A DNA stretch of 64,000 bases from Bacillota bacterium (GTDB lineage Bacteria > Bacillota > Clostridia > Acetivibrionales > DTU013), in the NCBI GenBank assembly GCA_023433505.1, contig JAEZCO010000045.1:9485-73484 (forward strand), given 5' to 3'. Made by a program: the position numbers and the translations under genes. This document shows positions 63,578 through 64,000 of this stretch, piece by piece; the first letter of the stretch is position 1, and each line of letters starts with the position of its first letter. The notes beneath the pieces are model-generated. The model had not been told where the DNA came from. It was given only the letters and a program-made list of their open reading frames with translations, and searched no databases.

Positions 63578-64000
63578 TTATCCATTCATCTCCTTTAGCT
63601 GATCGTATTCTATTTTATATAATTCATCGGTAAAAGTCCAACAATATGACTATGAAAAGAATTATTTATAGCAGAAAACAGAGACCACTGCCTGTTAGAA
63701 CGGACATCCGGGAATATTCAAACAACCTGGCGACTCTCTTAGGCGTCTGAATGGAAGAAAAGTTTCACCTTAAACTTCATTTTAAGTGTACTGTATACGG
63801 CATGGGAAGCCGATGAGAAAACTGACTGGAGTTATAAACTCATTAGGATTCTAAAAACAGGAGCCATAACTGAATAATTACGACACGAGGTCGTGCAGAT
63901 AAATGTCCGAAAGGCTTGGTATGACTATGTTCCAAGTATACAACGAACCTCTTGTTCCGTCAAGAGTAACCTAGCAACAGGTATGGATACGGTAACGGTC
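63578..64000. other. Gene-free right edge with several short hairpins
   Basis: No credible coding region is seen. Short hairpins include CACGA/TCGTG (near 63881), CTTGG/CCAAG (63914-63935) and CTCTTG/CAAGAG (63949-63966). The spacing and low T content suggest folded RNA, possibly the 5' part of a larger element such as a group II intron that continues beyond the window. I cannot confirm a class. Confidence 0.25.

Overview
The window looks like the chromosome of an anaerobic, carbohydrate-degrading member of the Bacillota, most likely class Clostridia. The signs are lplA/lplB/lplC-like sugar ABC transporters without their own ATPase, YesM/YesN-type two-component systems, AGGAGG ribosome sites, low-to-moderate GC and many secreted glycan enzymes. 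I cannot name the genus from sequence alone. I see no rRNA, tRNA, prophage, transposase gene or CRISPR array.

Region 1 (1-19066, all minus strand) is a polysaccharide-utilisation locus. Transcription runs from an orphan response regulator (16806-18431) into a secreted beta-helix enzyme, a secreted esterase with two F5/8C carbohydrate-binding domains, a second esterase without a signal peptide, a tyrosine-phosphatase-like protein, two ABC permeases, a lipoprotein substrate-binding protein, and a giant secreted beta-helix enzyme that runs off the left edge. The giant enzyme carries a complete esterase domain inserted in its beta-helix fold. Region 2 (18524-30005, minus) is a second sugar locus: YesM kinase, YesN regulator, binding protein, two permeases, PfkB sugar kinase, GH38 alpha-mannosidase-like protein and D-lyxose/D-mannose isomerase. 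Together these could import a mannoside, split it, isomerise the sugar and phosphorylate it.

Region 3 (30047-42429) is mixed: a membrane-anchored MutS-like ATPase and a chemoreceptor that share a promoter-leader type, a YchF-like GTPase paralogue, AraC regulator, MFS and MATE exporters, a metallo-beta-lactamase-fold protein, an orphan YesM kinase beside the relic of a regulator, MntP, and a small secreted protein. Region 4 (42576-52385) returns to glycans: UroD-family protein, AraC regulator, CE15 glucuronoyl esterase, GH29 fucosidase-like enzyme, another AraC regulator, and a GH116-LacI operon with a clear promoter and a 14-bp palindromic operator.

Region 5 (52552-54058) is a two-gene cassette of an ABC/OLD-like ATPase and a small protein with a PD-(D/E)XK-like signature. 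It is a candidate defence module. Region 6 (54316-63577) is housekeeping and stress-type: GAPDH with a divergent LysR regulator, a PAS-GGDEF-EAL protein, DODA-like dioxygenase, nitroreductase, DUF1801, tandem VOC, NUDIX, L,D-transpeptidase and a class II aldolase.

Non-coding structure is rich. It includes a 242-bp long imperfect palindrome (48374-48615), a 158-bp element with TTATAACGA ends whose shortened copy supplies the last codons of GAPDH, MITE-like repeats, several terminators and inter-gene hairpins, a folded leader before the CE15 gene, and a terminator-like hairpin in the leader of the GGDEF-EAL gene. All functional calls rest on motif recognition by eye; no database search was run.
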